Program-made: the position numbers and the translations under genes | Origin: Mariniphaga sp964624645 | Lineage (GTDB): Bacteria > Bacteroidota > Bacteroidia > Bacteroidales > Prolixibacteraceae | Direction: 5' to 3' | Length of the DNA stretch: 64,000 nt | Assembly (NCBI GenBank): GCA_964624645.1 | Contig: CAZVAD010000002.1 | Location: forward strand, 28,546 to 92,545 | Part shown: positions 63,737-64,000 of the stretch, piece after piece | Layout of the letters: each line of letters opens with the position of its first letter | Numbering within the stretch: the first letter of the stretch is position 1 | Notes under the pieces: generated by a model | Seen by the model: the letters and a program-made list of their open reading frames with translations, nothing else | What the model was told of the DNA's origin: nothing | Database searches by the model: none

Positions 63737-63769
63737 ACTGACGGGGTGACTTTGAGTCATCCCGTCAGT
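63737..63769. terminator. Strong hairpin at the window's right end
   Basis: A 15-bp stem with one G-T wobble (ACTGACGGGGTGACT) and a 3-nt loop. It may end a transcript that enters from the right end of the window. No long T-run follows on either strand. Confidence 0.55.
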
Positions 63770-64000
63770 AGTCTGCCCTTAATAAGGCAAACCTTATTTC
63801 TATCACTAAACCCTTAGTAGCCGAAAACGATAGCGTCCTTTGGCCTTATTTTCATCTTTCCTGATGTTGGGAATGATTGAAACTCATCGGATGAATGGAG
63901 GATTGCCGCAATCTACCACCGGTTTCACCGATGGTTATCCATATTCAACCTCCTGTGGGGTTGTGTTAGATGTTGCGATGGCGTTTTACCATACGCGGAA
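63770..64000. other. Non-coding, hairpin-rich end of window
   Basis: No open frame of note is seen. Several short pairings occur: CCACCGGTTTCACCGATGG near 63918-63936, AACCTCCTGTGGGGTT near 63948, and GCGATGGCGTTTTACCATACGC near the end. These may be part of a structured RNA or the end of a mobile element that continues beyond the window; nothing specific was recognised. Confidence 0.3.

Noticed and set aside
1..64000. tRNA or rRNA genes
   Set aside because: No cloverleaf TTCGA-type arms or rRNA motifs were found on reading both strands; a tRNAscan run would settle it.

Overview
The window looks like Bacteroidota chromosome, most likely from the Bacteroidales/Marinilabiliales side; finer placement is not supported. 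The evidence is: promoters of the TAnnTTTG (-7) / TTTG (-33) type rather than TATAAT; few Shine-Dalgarno sequences; a short archaeal/eukaryotic-type ProS; FadL-like, DUF3078 and DUF5683 proteins; an HU/SPOR cell-surface protein; and many SPI- or lipobox-led envelope proteins. Three runs of exactly 100 N show a scaffolded draft or metagenome assembly. No tRNA, rRNA, CRISPR array, intact insertion sequence or prophage was seen, so this is mostly core chromosome.

Layout. 0-7.3 kb: the 3' part of a DPP-IV-type peptidase, a DUF819 membrane protein, a FadL-like porin, a Trp/Tyr-rich lipoprotein and proS. 7.4-10.3 kb: pepT, a DUF1016 remnant and tilS. 10.5-15.7 kb: a complete caa3-type cytochrome oxidase operon (sco, ctaD, ctaE, ctaF, ctaC, ctaB). 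15.7-24.1 kb: a GH73/LysM wall hydrolase, cdd, an RluA-family synthase, panB, an HGSNAT-like acyltransferase, rbfA with a LolC/E-type permease (crossed by an assembly gap that can be collapsed), and an ABC exporter. 24.2-30.1 kb: a BaeRF-type ribosome factor, a decayed gene, then an operon of an HU/SPOR protein, a Tat-exported Gfo/Idh dehydrogenase and two sugar isomerase/epimerase TIM barrels. 30.2-42.4 kb: hldE-type adenylyltransferase with radA, cvpA, an unknown lipoprotein, a gapped outer-membrane barrel, creatininase-family amidohydrolase, pepE, an AspT/YidE-type transporter, GH32, a BamA/TamA-like protein and a TonB-like protein.

42.4-48.0 kb holds the most unusual region: a predicted roughly 80-nt RNA with its own promoter and hairpin, followed by a four-gene operon that encodes two citrate synthases of different types and two isocitrate dehydrogenases of different types. 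Nucleotide-binding residues indicate that one dehydrogenase uses NADP and the other NAD.

48.0-64.0 kb: a DUF3078 outer-membrane protein (gapped), a GH20 hexosaminidase divergent from a second HGSNAT-like acyltransferase, aroB-aroA, dprA, DUF5683, ilvE, a beta/gamma-crystallin lipoprotein with DUF2797, ilvD and dps with a consensus promoter. Together the genes describe an aerobic, glycan-degrading, Gram-negative heterotroph with a TCA-linked respiratory chain.
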